Source: an uncultured Candidatus Melainabacteria bacterium (GTDB lineage: Bacteria; Cyanobacteriota; Vampirovibrionia; Gastranaerophilales; Gastranaerophilaceae). Taken from it: a DNA stretch of 64,000 nucleotides. The stretch spans positions 16,025-80,024 of the forward strand of contig CAKUUY010000007.1 of NCBI GenBank assembly GCA_934693235.1, read 5' to 3'. This document shows positions 36,608 through 44,747 of this stretch, piece after piece (within the stretch, counting starts at the first letter, position 1; each line of letters begins with the position of its first letter). The notes under the pieces are model-generated. The model had not been told where the DNA came from. It worked only from the letters and a program-made list of their open reading frames with translations, and searched no databases. A program made the translations under genes and the position numbers.

Positions 36608-36674
36608 CGTCATTCTGAGGGCAACAACCTTTTGATGTCCGAAGAATCTCCTTAAAAGACTTTGAGAAGATCTT
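36608..36674. repeat. Interspersed GTCATTCTGAGG repeat, partial copy
   Basis: Begins CGTCATTCTGAGGGCAACAA and continues TTTTGATGTCCGAAGAATCTCC. It matches the left half of the full element at 56745-56862 but lacks the closing arm. Confidence 0.75.
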
Positions 36675-36694
36675 TATAAATAATAATAAAATTT

Positions 36695-36717
36695 ATGGGC
36701 GGATTATATCCGCCCAT
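36695..36717. terminator. Bidirectional hairpin between convergent genes
   Basis: ATGGGCGGA pairs perfectly with TCCGCCCAT around TTATA, placed between the pilin-like gene and the minus-strand gene at 36721. T runs are weak on both sides. Confidence 0.6.
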
Positions 36718-36720
36718 ATT

Positions 36721-36918
36721 CTAAAAATTATCTCTTATTGTTTCTTGTGTTTCTTGTTTGTTTTGTTGATCTGCATCAAAGAATTTTTTGATAGTTTTTT
36801 CATTTTTAATTGCGTTCATTGCGCTATCTTGTGCGTTATTTTTTGCGCCCGTAAAATCAACGTTAAAATATGCCCAAACACCAGCTGCAATCAGTAATAA
36901 AATAATAATCCATTTCAT
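36721..36918 (-). CDS. Small single-span membrane protein
   Basis: 65 residues. The N-terminal membrane helix (WIIILLLIAAGVWAYFNV) is followed by a polar, Lys/Gln-rich tail (KKFFDADQQNKQETQETIRDNF). GAGGA lies seven bases before the ATG. No family recognised. It may be co-transcribed with the exported deaminase upstream. Confidence 0.7.
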   Translation of the reverse strand: MKWIIILLLIAAGVWAYFNVDFTGAKNNAQDSAMNAIKNEKTIKKFFDADQQNKQETQETIRDNF

Positions 36919-36983
36919 AGTTTAATCCTCATAATTGTACAACTTCAATATTCTATAATTTTTTTGTTAGGAAAAAATCAGGT

Positions 36984-38036
36984 TTATAGTTGATTTTTTG
37001 GCTCCTCTGCCTCTCGGATTACGTTGTAAATCCATTCAATATCTTTTTTATTCATCCCTTGTTCGGAAGTTGCGGAATAAACGCCGGATTCAGCCATAAA
37101 GTGCATAACATAAACTTTTTCTTTGTCTCCGCGAATATTTATAGATACTCCATTTTTAAGAGTAAAAATTCCATTGTCAGGATATTTGTTGTAATCTCCG
37201 CTATTGTCTCCATTGTTAGATTCATCAAAACTTTTTCTAACAGTTACTGTTTTAAATTCATCTAATGGATAAGTAATTTCAAACATTCCTTTCATTGCTC
37301 TAATTGAATAATTTGATAATTTTAGAGGAAAATTAAATCCTGCAACTTCTTCTCCGCATTTAAAATCATTATTACAATCTACCCATGGATTTGGTATTCC
37401 TATTAATTTTTCTTCTCTTGAAGGTTTGTAGATCTCTTTTCCACTATTTACGTAATCTTGTAGAACTTTTTCGCCTCTCGCTTTTTCAATATTGCCGTAT
37501 ACGGTAATTCCGCGTTTCTTAAATTCTTTTATCCAATTTGGTTTGTAGCCTTCATCAAAGCCGGTAATTCTTTCAACATCTCTAGATGGAACTCCAAAAT
37601 AAATTGTTTTAACTCCAGACCACATAAGAGCTCCTGCACACATTATGCATGGTTCTGCATTTATGTAGATTGTAAGATTTTGTGGTGATAAGTCGTATTG
37701 TTTATATTTGTCAAATGCTTTTCTTAAAGTGTTTACTTCCGCATGGTACAATGCACAATTGTCTTCGACGACGCTATTTGATGATGCGACTATAAGGTTC
37801 CCATTATTGTCATATATTTCAGCATAAAAAGGCCCTTTGCCGTTATTAACACCATCGGCCGTTTTTTGATGTACTTTGGTCATAATTGTTTTTGCTTTTT
37901 CTAAATCAGCTTTGCTAATTGGTGAATTTGCTTGAATGTTCATTTTTTTTAAGTCTTTAATGGAATACATTTCGTTTGCAAAAGTCGCAGAAGCTGTAAG
38001 AGTTAATATCAAAGTAGTAATAAATAATTTTTTCAT
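36984..38036 (-). CDS. Exported cytidine/guanine deaminase-like protein with extra C-terminal domain
   Basis: 350 residues. A signal peptide (MKKLFITTLILTLTASATFA-N) precedes a CMP/dCMP deaminase-family domain. Its zinc ligands and catalytic Glu are intact: H98 and E100 in LYHAEVNTLRKA, C130 and C133 in EPCIMCAGALMWSGV. The sequence ISKADLEKAK and YFGVPSRDVERITGFDEGYK suggest the guanine deaminase/TadA side of the family. The last 150 residues (after PSREEKLIGIPNPWVDCNND) form a separate unrecognised domain with paired cysteines. Deaminases are normally cytoplasmic, so export is unusual. GAGGAC is the ribosome binding site. Confidence 0.85.
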   Translation of the reverse strand: MKKLFITTLILTLTASATFANEMYSIKDLKKMNIQANSPISKADLEKAKTIMTKVHQKTADGVNNGKGPFYAEIYDNNGNLIVASSNSVVEDNCALYHAEVNTLRKAFDKYKQYDLSPQNLTIYINAEPCIMCAGALMWSGVKTIYFGVPSRDVERITGFDEGYKPNWIKEFKKRGITVYGNIEKARGEKVLQDYVNSGKEIYKPSREEKLIGIPNPWVDCNNDFKCGEEVAGFNFPLKLSNYSIRAMKGMFEITYPLDEFKTVTVRKSFDESNNGDNSGDYNKYPDNGIFTLKNGVSINIRGDKEKVYVMHFMAESGVYSATSEQGMNKKDIEWIYNVIREAEEPKNQL

Positions 38037-38127
38037 ACGTCCTCACTAAAATAATACACAAACCACTGAAATTTTATCAAAAGTTGAAAATTTTTGCAAG
38101 ATACATATGTTTTGAGCAAGGTATTTT

Positions 38128-38592
38128 TTATATTTGTTGTAAGATTGCAAGCTCTTCATCAATAATGTCGCAAGCATCTTTGATAAATTGTTGACAAGGA
38201 CGTTTTTGGTAATATTCGGTAGTTCTTTTAGACGGAATAAATGAAGTATCGTTTCCGTTGTTTTCCCCCAGAAGTTCTCTGCAAATTATCGTACCATGTT
38301 TATCTTTAAATTTTTTGGCAAGTTTTTGTATTCTTTCGTAGTGTTTTGCTTTGATTGTGTCATTGTTGTTTTCTGTATATCCTTTAGCAAGACCTGCAAT
38401 CATAAACATTGCACTAACCGCCCCGCAAACTTCTCGTAATCTTCCCATACCACCACCAAAGGAAGATGAAAGTTTTAAGGCAGTTGAGTTATCAATCCCA
38501 AAATCTTTTGCATAAGTCAAAAACACAGATTGAGCGCAGTTATAGCCATTGTTAAAATTGTTTGCCGCAATTTCGGAATGTTTTGTTTCCAT
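38128..38592 (-). CDS. C_GCAxxG_C_C family putative redox protein
   Basis: 154 residues. The family cysteine pattern is present: NNGYNCAQSVFLTYAKDFG near the start, then the Gly-rich SSSFGGGMGRLREVCGAVSAMFMIAGL, ICRELLG, and PCQQFIKDACDIIDEEL at the end. Family members are thought to be redox-active, often near oxidoreductases, but have no firm function. No recognisable strong ribosome binding site before the ATG. Confidence 0.85.
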   Translation of the reverse strand: METKHSEIAANNFNNGYNCAQSVFLTYAKDFGIDNSTALKLSSSFGGGMGRLREVCGAVSAMFMIAGLAKGYTENNNDTIKAKHYERIQKLAKKFKDKHGTIICRELLGENNGNDTSFIPSKRTTEYYQKRPCQQFIKDACDIIDEELAILQQI

Positions 38593-38961
38593 GTTATACC
38601 ACTTTGAATATAATTCTTGTTTATATTGTATTGTACGTAGTATATGTTGTCAAATTTTTATTTTGGAATAATTGTAAATTATCAAAAAAGAGCAAAGTTC
38701 ACATCTAATCAAAAAACATTTAAAGAAGTATTGAGGCAAATATAGAAAATGTGTATTCTAAAGAAACATTCTAATCTTGATAACAGAGTATCACCATATA
38801 AAAATTTTACATTGACCAAGAAGTTTAAAAATAAACAAGTTTATATAATTAAATTGTAACAACTTTGTAATATGAAAAAATCTTTAGTCAAAAATTTTAA
38901 TTTAGAGGTTTTGTGTTGCTAGTTAGTTGGCGAACTTAAATAAAATTTGAAAGGAAAGAAT
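38593..38961. other. AT-rich divergent intergenic region
   Basis: About 370 bases between two divergent genes. It presumably contains both promoters, but I could not pick a convincing -35/-10 pair. A 36-codon ORF from 38749 lacks a ribosome binding site and is not called. The 3' end holds GAAAGGAAAG, the ribosome binding site for 38962. Confidence 0.4.
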
Positions 38962-40158
38962 ATGATTAGTCCTATTGGAAGAAATCAAGAAGTAAAGTTG
39001 TTTAATCATTTAACAGGTAATGCTCAAACTATAAGGGAAGGTGTTCAAAATTTGAAAAATATAGGTCTTACACAAAAAGACATTTTGTTAAGAACAATTG
39101 CGAAGCATTCCAAAACTGGAAACATGGAGTTTATAGAAGCAAGTGGTAGAATGTATGATAAGTTGTTGTCAGGTGCTAATTTTTCAGAAGCAGTTGGAGA
39201 AGTTAAACCATTTTTGCCAAATACTGCTGCAATAAAAGAAACATCTTTAGGAACTGCAGTTATGGCAGAAGGTTGGTCTAAACCAGTAGTTTTCCCTAAA
39301 ACAAAAACATTTAAATTTTTGGGTTGGGCAGACAAACCTCAGGAAATAACAACCAAAGACTTATGGAATGGAGCTTATGGTGAACAGCCTTCCCTTGTTT
39401 TAGGTGCAGTTGGTAATAGTAATATTAAACCGGAACAAGTTAAAGGCGGTTGTTCAATGACCAAAAAAGAACTTTCGGCTCAGTATGAAAATGCAATTCA
39501 AGATTTTTATAATCCGATTATAGGTTACTTAAAAGAACAAGGTGCAAAAGCGGAGGATATTGGATTTGCATTTGCTCATAGTGATTGTGGAGTTGATAAA
39601 GCTGCAAGGAATATTGTAGAAAAGCATAATTTGAAAGGTTTTGGAGTTACTCCAACAGAATATACTCAATATTTACGAGGTAAAGAAATGCCTGCAAATG
39701 CCGAGTTTCCTGATGGTTTTATATTAGCAGATTTTCCGTTTCCAACTGTATTGACCAGAAATTTATGCCAAATTGAAGATTATGCTAATGTGTATGGAAA
39801 AATGGTCGGAAAAGGGAATCCACTTGGGGTGTTTGGCGGAGGAGAACACGCATTTACTCGAGATGCAAAAGAAGCTCTTATTGGTCAAGGTGGGAGTAAT
39901 AGTATTCCTGTTGATATTATGCGAGATAAGTTTGGCGTGGTAATCCCTGCAACAAATGAAAAAGGTGTTGTTACAAATGCAGCTCGCGATATGCTAGAAA
40001 GAGTGAACGGTAACCCTTATGAACAATATCGATTTGCATTTAACAATTTCTTGCCGAATAGTAAGATAAAAGAAGATATTGCACAGTATGACCCGCAAGC
40101 TGCAGTAGCAACAGCAGCATATGCAAAACTTGCCCAAGCCGGAAAAATCGGAAAATAA
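38962..40158 (+). CDS. Hypothetical protein, possible Rossmann-type fold
   Basis: 398 residues, start at ATG 38962 after AAAGGAAAG. No signal peptide. Around residues 150-350 are alternating hydrophobic strands and Gly-rich turns (PSLVLGAVGNSNI, IGFAFAHSDCGVD, NPLGVFGGGEHAFTRDAKEAL) that could be a nucleotide-binding or SLOG-like fold. This is a guess from pattern, not a family match. The rest is helical. Followed by a strong terminator, so monocistronic. Confidence 0.7.
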   Translation: MISPIGRNQEVKLFNHLTGNAQTIREGVQNLKNIGLTQKDILLRTIAKHSKTGNMEFIEASGRMYDKLLSGANFSEAVGEVKPFLPNTAAIKETSLGTAVMAEGWSKPVVFPKTKTFKFLGWADKPQEITTKDLWNGAYGEQPSLVLGAVGNSNIKPEQVKGGCSMTKKELSAQYENAIQDFYNPIIGYLKEQGAKAEDIGFAFAHSDCGVDKAARNIVEKHNLKGFGVTPTEYTQYLRGKEMPANAEFPDGFILADFPFPTVLTRNLCQIEDYANVYGKMVGKGNPLGVFGGGEHAFTRDAKEALIGQGGSNSIPVDIMRDKFGVVIPATNEKGVVTNAARDMLERVNGNPYEQYRFAFNNFLPNSKIKEDIAQYDPQAAVATAAYAKLAQAGKIGK

Positions 40159-40179
40159 GTATTGCAATAAATTTATAAA

Positions 40180-40208
40180 AAAAGAGTCCTGTATAGGACT
40201 CTTTTTTT
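40180..40208 (+). terminator. Intrinsic terminator after the 38962 gene
   Basis: AGAGTCCT pairs with AGGACTCT around GTAT, flanked by an A run and T7. Confidence 0.92.
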
Positions 40209-40226
40209 GCAAAGACAATTAGGTTT

Positions 40227-40475
40227 TAGGCTTGTCTTGTTTTTTCTCTACGCTCGGAAAGTTTTACCTTTGAGCTGACTGCAACTGTGTTGCTATTGCG
40301 GAACTCTGTGAGCGTGGAGCAAATCCAAGACAGGCTCGTGTCTTGCTCGCTCGCGTTTAAAGGCAATTCCGCGTTTTGTTTTCAGTGATTTCATCACTTC
40401 CAAACAAAAGCGCTCCAGCCTCAGCTCGCTCGCGCAACTCGTGCAAAAAGCAACTTCTCGCTCTATCATTCTAAA
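40227..40475. repeat. GC-richer palindromic region before tRNA-Asp
   Basis: AGGCTTGTCTTG and CAAGACAGGCT form an outer arm, TCTACGCTC and GAGCGTGGA an inner arm, and CTCGCTCGCG recurs. No coding frame fits. It could be a degenerate repeat element or a structured RNA. Confidence 0.45.
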
Positions 40476-40477
40476 TT

Positions 40478-40507
40478 AAAAAGCGGCAGGAAAACCTACC
40501 GCTTTTT
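40478..40507 (-). terminator. Terminator of tRNA-Asp
   Basis: On the minus strand AAAAAGCGGTAGG pairs with CCTGCCGCTTTTT, just beyond the tRNA 3' end. Confidence 0.8.
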
Positions 40508-40511
40508 AATT

Positions 40512-40586
40512 CGGGAACGACGAGGCTCGAACTCGCGACCTCATGCGTGACAGGCATGCGCTCTAACCAAACTGAGCTACGCTCCC
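40512..40586 (-). tRNA. tRNA-Asp (anticodon GTC)
   Basis: On the minus strand it starts GGGAGCGTAGCTCAG, with D loop TTTGGTTAGAGC, anticodon loop CTGTCAC and T arm GCGAGTTCGAGCCTCGT. The acceptor end CGTTCCC is followed by discriminator G. CCA is not encoded. Confidence 0.95.
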
Positions 40587-40721
40587 ATATTCATCTGTCA
40601 AGTCTTTCGACAAGATTTATTATAATATGCTGAATTTTTTTTTGCAAGACTTTTTTATAAAAAAGTGTAAACATTTGTTATTTTTGTATCAAAAAATTTT
40701 TTTATAGACTTTTATGGGTAT

Positions 40722-41480
40722 ATGACAAATAATTCTGTAAATCATAGCATCGCCTTTACCGCTCGTGCTTCTCAAATTAAAGATGCACAGTGGGTCGCTA
40801 GAAATGTTCGTTCATTCCCGCATATTTCAACTACCAGAATAAGCGCTAAAATGTGGGATTTGCAGGAACAAAATTGGAATTTGTATGACAGATTTGTATC
40901 TAAAAAACCGTTTGAACATTTTGTTCCTCAAAATGAGCATGAGCTAAAAATTGTTAAACTGTTTGCATGGCATAAAAGAATTATTAATAGAATTGCAAAA
41001 GCCCGTGAAGAATGGGGAATTGGGGGAAAAGATGATTATCGGCGAGTTACAAATGTAATGGGACAGCTAAAATATAACAAAATCGGTAATTGTGGTGAAG
41101 ATGCGTTTTTATCAGCTGCAATTGTTAAAATGAATGGTGTTAAAAATGTTTGTACTGCAAAAATGAAGGTAGACGGTTCTCCAATCGACCATGTTGTTTG
41201 TGTATACAATGCGGATGACTCAATCTTTAATGGAAAAGTAAAAAAGGATACAATTATAATTGACTCTTGGATTGATCAAGCCGATTTTGCGTCAAATATG
41301 TTTGTGAAATATAGAAATTTATGCCAAAAATTCTTTTTTGATTTGAAGTCTAAATCAAAAATTAGTTTTAGAGAAATAACACCAATAGAACTTACAGGTG
41401 AAGAGCAATTGGTGTTGGCATTAAAATATAATAAGCTTCGCTACCCATCTGTGACACGTGAATTTATGCAGAAAAAATGA
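40722..41480 (+). CDS. Putative papain-like cysteine hydrolase
   Basis: 252 residues, no signal peptide. A plausible Cys-His-Asp triad is visible in order: C124 in KIGNCGEDAFLSAAIV, H157 in PIDHVVCVYN and D181 in TIIIDSWIDQ. The N-C-G-E motif, then H-V, then D-x-W at this spacing is seen in papain/transglutaminase-like proteins, including secreted effectors. The N-terminal 60 residues are Asn/Thr-rich (NSVNHSIAFTARASQ), possibly an unstructured targeting segment. Single gene, with terminators on both sides. Substrate unknown. Confidence 0.6.
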   Translation: MTNNSVNHSIAFTARASQIKDAQWVARNVRSFPHISTTRISAKMWDLQEQNWNLYDRFVSKKPFEHFVPQNEHELKIVKLFAWHKRIINRIAKAREEWGIGGKDDYRRVTNVMGQLKYNKIGNCGEDAFLSAAIVKMNGVKNVCTAKMKVDGSPIDHVVCVYNADDSIFNGKVKKDTIIIDSWIDQADFASNMFVKYRNLCQKFFFDLKSKSKISFREITPIELTGEEQLVLALKYNKLRYPSVTREFMQKK

Positions 41481-41507
41481 GCCCCTTTTTAAGAAGCTCA
41501 TTTTTTA
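41478..41507 (+). terminator. Terminator after the cysteine-hydrolase-like gene
   Basis: TGAGC pairs with GCTCA around a CCCTTTTTAAGAA loop, followed by T6. It overlaps the stop codon. Confidence 0.65.
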
Positions 41508-41523
41508 TTATTTATTTTATTAC

Positions 41524-43242
41524 TTACTTGTATAAAGGTGCAAGTTTTGCAGATTGCTGTGGGATAACCCCCTCTTCAATTGATTGGTAGACTCTGTAAT
41601 CTATTGTTGGGAAGCAGTTATCAATATCTTCGATTTCTTTTAATTTTGTTTCGTCGATATTACCACTTTCAATCATATCGCAAATTGTTTCAAATCTGTC
41701 AACATGTTCTCTAAATCTATCTGTTGCGTAGTCCTTAGCCTGCCATGTTGTGATTAGGAACGGCCAATCTGAACTTTGTAATAACAAGTTCTCTCTGGCC
41801 ATTTGTTTTAGTGCTCTTAATAACAACTTGTCTTCCGGAATTTCGGAATATTTGTCAGCAATTGTGCAAATTCTCTTTTCGCAAGCATGAATAATTGGCC
41901 ACATCCATTCTGTCAAATGGTTGTTCCATACATAGAAATGTCCACCTTGTCCCCAAGAACTTTCAGGAATTTGAATTGCTTCTTTAGGAGGATGAGAATG
42001 AACATATTCTCCTGCTGTCATTCTTTCAACTTCCGGTAAGTATGTATTGAATTTTTTGATAACTTGTTTGATAAATTCAACACCTTCAAACCACCAGTGT
42101 CCGAATAATTCGGTATCAAATGATACCATTACCAAGCCTTCTTTCCCTGTTGCTTTTTTGTAATCGTTAAGCATGTGGTAGATTAAAGTTGTGTAGTGGT
42201 CTGAGTTTTCATTAATTTTGTTTAGTGCCAAAACCGGATCATAAAGCATTTTGTCGCCTAAATCTGTTTTAGGTGAAGTAATTCTCCAGTAGTGCATGCC
42301 TGATTTAGCATCTTTTCTATGGAATTCTCTATATACACCATCCCCAGGGTAACCGTCAGCTGCTGACCAAACTTGGTAGCCTGCTCTTTCATTTCTGCCC
42401 ATTACCGCAACTTGAGCGTCAGGTAACCAGTAAGCAGAATATGTATCGTAGCCTGTTGCAGGTCTGTCAGGTAGTGGAATATATTCAATGTTTCCGTAAA
42501 CACCAATTACACGTCTGTTACCGATAGAGTTTCCACCTTCGATTACGTGTGATTCTGTAAAGAAATATTCAATATCATTATTTTGAAGAGTAACTTCAAT
42601 TGCGGGACGCCAATGTTTTTTGCCGTCTTTGCCAACGTATTCATAACCTTGCCTGTAAGCACATTCAGGAAGCCAACAACCACATGCTTGTTTTCCGAAT
42701 AGCCTTTTGGTCGTGTCTGAACCTACTTTAAATTGAGCATTTAAATTACTGTCAGTTGCTAATAATGGAGAAAAACCATGTGTTGCACCTGAAGTTGTAA
42801 TTTCAATACATCCTAAATCTTGGAATTTTTTGAACTGAGCAATTAAATCCATGTCATATTTGTTAACAAATGAATCTTTAATGTTTGAGAACCAGTCAAA
42901 ATAGTATTTTGCCAAGTATTTTAAGTGTTGAGAATGAGGCACTTCTGGATCAGGATATCTGTCTAAGTCTTTAGATACCTGTGCAATTCGAGAGTCCAAA
43001 TATTCAACGAATCCTTCTTTTAGATGTTGATCGTTTAATTGTTCTGCAAGAATTGGTGTAATACCTACTGTTAACTTAGCTTTAATCCCTTCGTCATATA
43101 GTTCAGAAATTGCATTCAACAAAGGGATGTAAGTTTCTGCCATACATTCATAAAGGTTTTCTTCCCCAAAAGGCCACATACCGGCTTTTCTATAATAAGG
43201 AAGATGGCTGTGTAACATAAATACGAATTGTCCTACTGACAT
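41524..43242 (-). CDS. GH57 1,4-alpha-glucan branching enzyme
   Basis: 572 residues, expected length. It makes alpha-1,6 branches in glycogen. The GH57 motifs are visible: FMLHSHLPYYRK at the start, TSGATHGFSPLL, GCWLPECAYRQGYE with the nucleophile Glu, and VSFDTELFGHWWFEG with the acid Asp. C-terminal helices (QMARENLLLQSSDWPFLITT) are typical. I use the ATG at 43242, because GGAGG precedes it by five bases and lies inside the longer frame that begins at 43254. The type is frequent in cyanobacteria and relatives. Confidence 0.93.
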   Translation of the reverse strand: MSVGQFVFMLHSHLPYYRKAGMWPFGEENLYECMAETYIPLLNAISELYDEGIKAKLTVGITPILAEQLNDQHLKEGFVEYLDSRIAQVSKDLDRYPDPEVPHSQHLKYLAKYYFDWFSNIKDSFVNKYDMDLIAQFKKFQDLGCIEITTSGATHGFSPLLATDSNLNAQFKVGSDTTKRLFGKQACGCWLPECAYRQGYEYVGKDGKKHWRPAIEVTLQNNDIEYFFTESHVIEGGNSIGNRRVIGVYGNIEYIPLPDRPATGYDTYSAYWLPDAQVAVMGRNERAGYQVWSAADGYPGDGVYREFHRKDAKSGMHYWRITSPKTDLGDKMLYDPVLALNKINENSDHYTTLIYHMLNDYKKATGKEGLVMVSFDTELFGHWWFEGVEFIKQVIKKFNTYLPEVERMTAGEYVHSHPPKEAIQIPESSWGQGGHFYVWNNHLTEWMWPIIHACEKRICTIADKYSEIPEDKLLLRALKQMARENLLLQSSDWPFLITTWQAKDYATDRFREHVDRFETICDMIESGNIDETKLKEIEDIDNCFPTIDYRVYQSIEEGVIPQQSAKLAPLYK

Positions 43243-43549
43243 TTGTGCCTCCATATCTTATTTAAACGAATTATTATATAACTATAATTCTTACTTATAT
43301 AAAATTTATACCACAAATGTCTAAAAAAAATAATCCTTTAGAACTAATTCTTATGTATATTTGTTACAAATTTTAACAGAAAAAACAATGTTTGTTATAA
43401 ATGTAGTAGAAGTAAGAGTTTTTGAATATTACATATTTTAATATATGTCTTGCAAATAAAAAGTTTTTTGTTTAATATGAGTTTACTCACATCCTCAAAT
43501 GTGTTCGGAGTCATTGTCCGAACGTAAGAGTAAAGAAAGGCAAAATAAA

Positions 43550-43819
43550 ATGGCAAATATTAAATCTGCTAAAAAAAGAGTATTAATCGCTGAAAGAAAC
43601 AGATTGAGAAACCAAGCATTCAGAACATCAATCAAAACTGCGGTTAAGAAAGTGTTAGAACTTGCAAAAGCTGAGGACAAAGATGCTTTAAAAACAGCAT
43701 TATCAAAAGCATATCAATTATGTGATAAAGCAGTTTCAAAAGGTGTTTTGCACAAAAATACAGCAGCAAGAAAAAAATCTAGATTGACTAAGGCTGTAAA
43801 TAAATTACAAGCTGAATAG
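43550..43819 (+). CDS. rpsT: 30S ribosomal protein S20
   Basis: 89 residues. N-terminus MANIKSAKKRVLIAERNRLRN and the later GVLHKNTAARKKSRLTKAVN are standard S20. The ATG at 43550 has GAAAGG nine bases upstream; the longer frame upstream has no support. Confidence 0.97.
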   Translation: MANIKSAKKRVLIAERNRLRNQAFRTSIKTAVKKVLELAKAEDKDALKTALSKAYQLCDKAVSKGVLHKNTAARKKSRLTKAVNKLQAE

Positions 43820-43837
43820 TAATTTGCTAAAAAGTAA

Positions 43838-43876
43838 AAAGCTTGCCCCTTCTATAAGAAAGGCGAGCTTTTTTTA
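43838..43876 (+). terminator. Terminator after rpsT
   Basis: AAAGCTTGCC pairs with GGCGAGCTTT around CCTTCTATAAGAAA, then T7. Confidence 0.88.
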
Positions 43877-43908
43877 TTGCGATTTATATTAATAATTATT
43901 TATATATG

Positions 43909-43937
43909 TTGCAAAAATTATAAAAAAATGCTAAAAT
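43909..43937 (+). promoter_or_regulatory. Promoter giving a leaderless start at 43944
   Basis: TTGCAA (43909-43914), 17-base spacer ending in TGC (extended -10), TAAAAT (43932-43937), then six bases to the ATG. Confidence 0.7.
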
Positions 43938-43943
43938 AAAGAT

Positions 43944-44573
43944 ATGGTTTCTGTAGCTCTTTTAATATTTATAATAGTATTGACGTTTTCATTTGTAATT
44001 TATCTGTTTTGTAAAAGATTGATATACAAACTAAATAAACGTGTTTTGCCACGCAATCTTGCTATTATTAAAAATAGTAAGTATTTGAGTGATTTTGATA
44101 ATTTGGATGAAGAAACGAAGCGTGAAAAGATTATTCTTCCATTTTTTCAAGTGTTAGGTTACAATACTTATGACATGAGAGAATTCAGGGCTTTTTCTAA
44201 GCGACAAAGCTTTTTGCCTGATTATGTTACAAAAAAATGGGATAATAGTCATTTGAGCAAGCGTTCTATGTATATAAAGTTTGAAAATTTTTCAGAAGAG
44301 GCTGTTGATTTAAAAAACAAGACTTATAATGACGATAGAATTCAAGGCGCGAACATAGATGAATTGATGGATAAGACATATTTTTGGGGTGAGTGCTATG
44401 TTTTGACGAATGGCTATTTATATTTGTTTTTTGATAAAAATTATGTTAATGGAAGTCGCAAATTTAAGTTTTGTTTTAATTTGAAAAATTATACAAAATC
44501 GGATGTTGCAAAATTGGCCTATTATACAAAACAATATATGTTTTTGCAAATAGAAGATGTTTATAGAGCATAG
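43944..44573 (+). CDS. Membrane-anchored protein with degenerate HSDR_N-like domain
   Basis: 209 residues. The N-terminal membrane helix is VSVALLIFIIVLTFSFVIYLF. The soluble part follows the plan of the type I restriction HsdR N-terminal nuclease domain: TKREKIILPFFQVLGYNTYD, then FLPDYVTKKW, a strand MYIKFENF where E-x-K is expected, and GECYVLTNGYLYLFFD. The Asp is kept but E-x-K is lost, so nuclease activity is doubtful. No hsdS or hsdM nearby. The family assignment is tentative. Confidence 0.6.
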   Translation: MVSVALLIFIIVLTFSFVIYLFCKRLIYKLNKRVLPRNLAIIKNSKYLSDFDNLDEETKREKIILPFFQVLGYNTYDMREFRAFSKRQSFLPDYVTKKWDNSHLSKRSMYIKFENFSEEAVDLKNKTYNDDRIQGANIDELMDKTYFWGECYVLTNGYLYLFFDKNYVNGSRKFKFCFNLKNYTKSDVAKLAYYTKQYMFLQIEDVYRA

Positions 44574-44692
44574 ATAAGTAGTTATTAAGCAGTCAGATTG
44601 ATTTGAAATTAGTTTCCTAATGTGATAATAACTTTTTTGGCATTGGTTTTGCATTTACTCTAATAAATCTTGATTAATATTATGTAAAGATA

Positions 44693-44721
44693 TTGGTAAT
44701 TAAATTTTTATTAGGTATAAT
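44693..44721 (+). promoter_or_regulatory. Promoter of the pxpA-yvcK-pan operon
   Basis: TTGGTA (44693-44698), 17-base spacer, TATAAT (44716-44721), about 26 bases before the ATG at 44748, with AGGAAAG between. Confidence 0.7.
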
Positions 44722-44747
44722 TATTTTATTATATAGGAAAGATAATT

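Noticed and set aside
38749..38859. 36-codon ORF starting MCILKKHS
   Set aside because: No ribosome binding site, AT-rich chance composition and no similarity to neighbours.
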